Shown here in pieces: positions 61,708 to 64,000 of a DNA stretch of 64,000 bases. The notes under the pieces are model-generated. The model was given only the letters and a program-made list of their open reading frames with translations. It was not told the DNA's origin and did no database searches. Origin of the DNA: Bolinopsis microptera (Eukaryota > Ctenophora > Tentaculata > Lobata > Bolinopsidae); assembly GCF_026151205.1 (NCBI RefSeq), contig NC_087078.1, positions 15,765,118 through 15,829,117 of the forward strand. Direction: 5' to 3'. Both the position numbers and the translations under genes were made by a program. Numbering within the stretch: position 1 is the first letter of the stretch; every line of letters begins with the position of its first letter.

Positions 61708-63335
61708 CTAACTCTGTTTGAAGCTTGCAGGGGGAGTGAATATACCGCCAACCTTGCTAACAGCTCTCGACGGAGCAAATCCCAACATCTTCTGAATGTT
61801 CTAGAAAATGTTTATTAGCATCATTAACATGATTATTGATTAATAGCATAAAACGCAATATAAGAACAATTCTTAGTACTTATTTTACTACACATAAAAA
61901 ACATACTGTACATAAATTCCAATTTATCAATGCATTCCCATAGAACGAAGAACTGATGTAATACATTGACAGTTATTGAAAATAGAACAAGATTTTAACT
62001 TTTAAGATTGTACCTGTCTTATGCTCATAGTGCAGAGGATGTAGAGGAAGATAAAGCTGCAGTCTGTATAATCATCACCAGCAAGGTTCCGGTGAGATAT
62101 CCCTTGCAGGAAGGAGATGGGAGTGAAGGGGAGTTTACCTACCACTCTACCATCAAATCTGAAATACTTCTGTACTGAGTCTCCCAACAATTTAAGGAAT
62201 TGCATAGAATTACTTACATAGAAATGAATATTCCCATGAGAGATGTCAATATAAAACCGATGATAACTTTAAAAGATTTGAACAAAAACTTTTAAAGATT
62301 AGAACAAAGAATTGCATAGAATTACTTACATAGAATTGAACATTCCCATGAGAGATGTGAATATAAAACCGATGACAAACATTGACTGCATTTTAACATA
62401 ACTCAGGTCCCTCTTTTCACTTTTCAGCCGTTCCTCTTCTTTTTCTATTTTCTTTTTATGTCCTGGTTGTCTACTTATGTCAGTCACTGTTTCTTTCTTC
62501 TTGTCCACTGATGATATGGGTGGGGTAAGCGCAAGGATTAACTATTGTGAGATTGGATATTGTTGTGTATTCTGATTCACTTCATTTTTATAAGTAAAAT
62601 AATTGATTGGTCAATTATTGTTTAGTCAAGCTAACTATTACTACGACCAGCTGCAACATTAAAAGTAGAAGCTTTAGTTGTTGTAAGAACATTGTCACAT
62701 GATTCGTAAAAAGTCTATTCACGTTTTTTTGTTTGCTTCTCAATGCTTGTTTTCAGCTTTTTGTACTTTTCTGTCCGATAAACTAACACATATGTTACCC
62801 CTGAAATGATGAAATTAAATTCTGGGCAGTGGCATTTCAATGGATTAATGCTTTAAATTCGAAACATTTGAATTTTAATAGATGTGGATTCTCGTGGGGA
62901 GGTAAGGTAAATTTGTTCACTTTTATAGTAAGTACCTGTTCAGCAAAGGAGAGAGGTGATGCACATTTGTTTACTTTTAAGGGTAAGTACCTGTTTAGCA
63001 GAGGAAAGAGGTGATGCACATTTTGTATTATGGAACGCTTGTAACTCGGATTGTAACCCCTTCTTGTTGAGGTACATTTGTTTACTTTAACATAGAGGTT
63101 CTGCTGAACAGAACCTCTATGTTTAAGTAAACAAATGTACCTCACCTCCCCACAAAAATTCACATCAATATATAAATGAATAAAACTGCTCAGTAATTGA
63201 TCGCTTTAGACAAGCAAAGGACCTTGTTGTACTAAAATGATTTAGTATATAATTCACCACAAAATTATGCATACCTTCTGCAAACAATGCAGTACATATT
63301 GATATCGCCACAATAAGTAGAGTGTCGGCAAACAT
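61708..63335 (-). CDS. TMCO1: TMCO1, ER calcium load-activated channel (5 exons, 184 aa)
   Basis: Exons 63275-63335, 62723-62800, 62330-62507, 62014-62158 and 61708-61800 join in phase to 185 codons. MFADTLLIVAISICTALFAEG starts helix 1. VLVYRTEKYKKL and a Lys/Glu coiled coil follow, then SMFVIGFIFTSLMGMFNSIF (helix 2), DGRVVGKLPF, SHRNLAGDDYTDCSFIFLYI (helix 3) and CTMSIRQNIQKMLGFAPSRA. All align closely with animal TMCO1 (188 residues). In vertebrates TMCO1 prevents ER calcium overload and is part of a ribosome-bound translocon complex for multipass proteins. Intron 1 holds a foldback element; intron 3 holds a duplicate of the end of exon 3. Confidence 0.96.
62198..62375. repeat. 112-bp tandem duplication of the TMCO1 exon 3 end and donor
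   Basis: Bases about 62310-62375 (the last 45 or so bases of exon 3 plus donor and intron start) recur at about 62198-62263 with a few substitutions. On the minus strand the second copy still has an intact GTAAGT donor and would read close to VIIGFILTSLMGIF. It has no obvious acceptor of its own. Confidence 0.85.
62878..63168. mobile_element. foldback element in TMCO1 intron 1
   Basis: The ends GATGTGGATTCTCGTGGGGAGGT and ACCTCCCCACAAAAATTCACATC are inverted. Inside, 63068-63144 is a hairpin with 36-bp arms, one mismatch and a 5-base spacer. 62930-63020 contains two direct copies of a unit with AGAGGTGATGCACATTT. No coding capacity. Confidence 0.8.
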
Positions 63336-63700
63336 ATTTTAGCTTGGACTTCCTGCATTTTAGAGAAATTAGTTACAGTTAATACAGAAAATGTAGCCTG
63401 AGAAAAAATAAGAACTCAAATTTGAAACTATATTTATATATTATATGTATTTCAAACAAAGAGAAACACTCAAATTGGCAGCAAACAATCCGTTTCATGA
63501 TGTGTAGAAAACAATACCAATCCTCTATATATATGTATATATACGTGTACGCCTTCTATTTGAAAGCAAACCAAGCTTTGACCGGGCAGAGTATTATGAA
63601 ACATGTGCACGTGCAAGACCATACAGTGAACACATCGCAAAAAGGAGCTTTGCTTTGGAAAACACTAAGCCAATATTCAATACCGAGAAAATCATTTTAA
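63336..63700. other. upstream of TMCO1, nothing recognised
   Basis: A+T-rich, probably containing the TMCO1 promoter. The plus-strand frame at 63422-63700 has no recognisable domain and is not supported. Confidence 0.45.
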
Positions 63701-64000
63701 CGGCCAGGTAGCGCAGTTGGTTAGAACGCCTGTCTTACAATCGTTAGGTTGCGAGTTCGAAACCCACTGACTGCCTGGTCGTGGGGTGAGCGTCGTCGAC
63801 GTTCAGCTAAGGATCATGAGTGGTCTATGCAGCCCCCCGGTCTACTCAGCCGAATACTCGAGAAATCGGGTGTGAGGGTTAAATGAGGAGCTGCACATTG
63901 CAGCAAAGTCTCGGACGAAGAAAGTATGGTACACACTACCTTAACCGTCACTGGCCAAAAAGATCCTTCGGCTTCCTGTAATTGGCTGGTTGCACTTGTG
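63701..64000 (+). mobile_element. tRNA-derived SINE-like element (runs off the window)
   Basis: The first 80 bases have a pol III A box (TAGCGCAGTTGG) and a B box (GAGTTCGAAAC), and 7-bp acceptor-like ends GGCCAGG / CCTGGTC. The anticodon and T stems do not pair properly, so it is not a functional tRNA gene. An unrelated non-coding body of at least 220 bases follows, which is the layout of a SINE. The 3' end lies outside the window. Confidence 0.6.

Noticed and set aside
63701-63780. Functional tRNA gene
   Set aside because: Anticodon stem and T stem do not pair, and the sequence continues as a SINE-like body.

Overview
This is nuclear DNA from an animal: A+T-rich, multi-exon genes with GT-AG introns, standard genetic code, and recognisable metazoan proteins (TMCO1, TOMM20, NASP, AKAP17A, an Arkadia-type RING ligase, a seven-helix receptor, animal-type purple acid phosphatases). 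Nothing fixes the phylum. Many foldback elements and genes lying inside introns of other genes suggest a marine invertebrate, possibly a non-bilaterian; that is weak inference. Gene models below were built by hand from reading frame, splice sites and exon phase. No transcript evidence was available.

Layout. 1-8157 holds no gene I can support, only a foldback element and simple repeats. 8158-20429 (+) is a seven-exon gene for a single-pass membrane protein with an extracellular VWC domain. A single-exon gene for a membrane-anchored GalT/HIT-superfamily protein lies antisense inside its fourth intron (13869-15227, -). 20430-22720 is a tail-to-tail intergenic stretch with a MITE.

22721-46821 (-) is modelled as one 16-exon, 24 kb gene. 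It has two EF-hands, an actinin/filamin-type CH1, a disordered insert of about 350 residues, a filamin-type CH2, and a long disordered tail carrying a PP1-docking-like KVRF motif. All 16 exons join in phase to 1381 codons. Its 11 kb intron 3 contains three tandem, antisense purple acid phosphatase copies: one intact, one with an in-frame stop, one frameshifted. Its 5.8 kb intron 4 contains an apparently intronless seven-helix receptor gene on the same strand, plus two TIR elements. This locus is the most unusual thing in the window.

48661-63335 is a run of compact housekeeping genes, all on the minus strand: TOMM20 (mitochondrial import receptor), NASP (histone chaperone), AKAP17A (splicing-associated PKA anchor), a RING-H2 ligase, and TMCO1 (ER calcium-leak channel). 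They are adjacent but functionally unrelated, with no sign of an operon beyond shared strand. A tRNA-derived SINE-like element runs off the right edge.

Recurring themes are genes nested in introns, foldback/MITE insertions in introns, perfect palindromes, and partial duplications of an exon end together with its splice donor.
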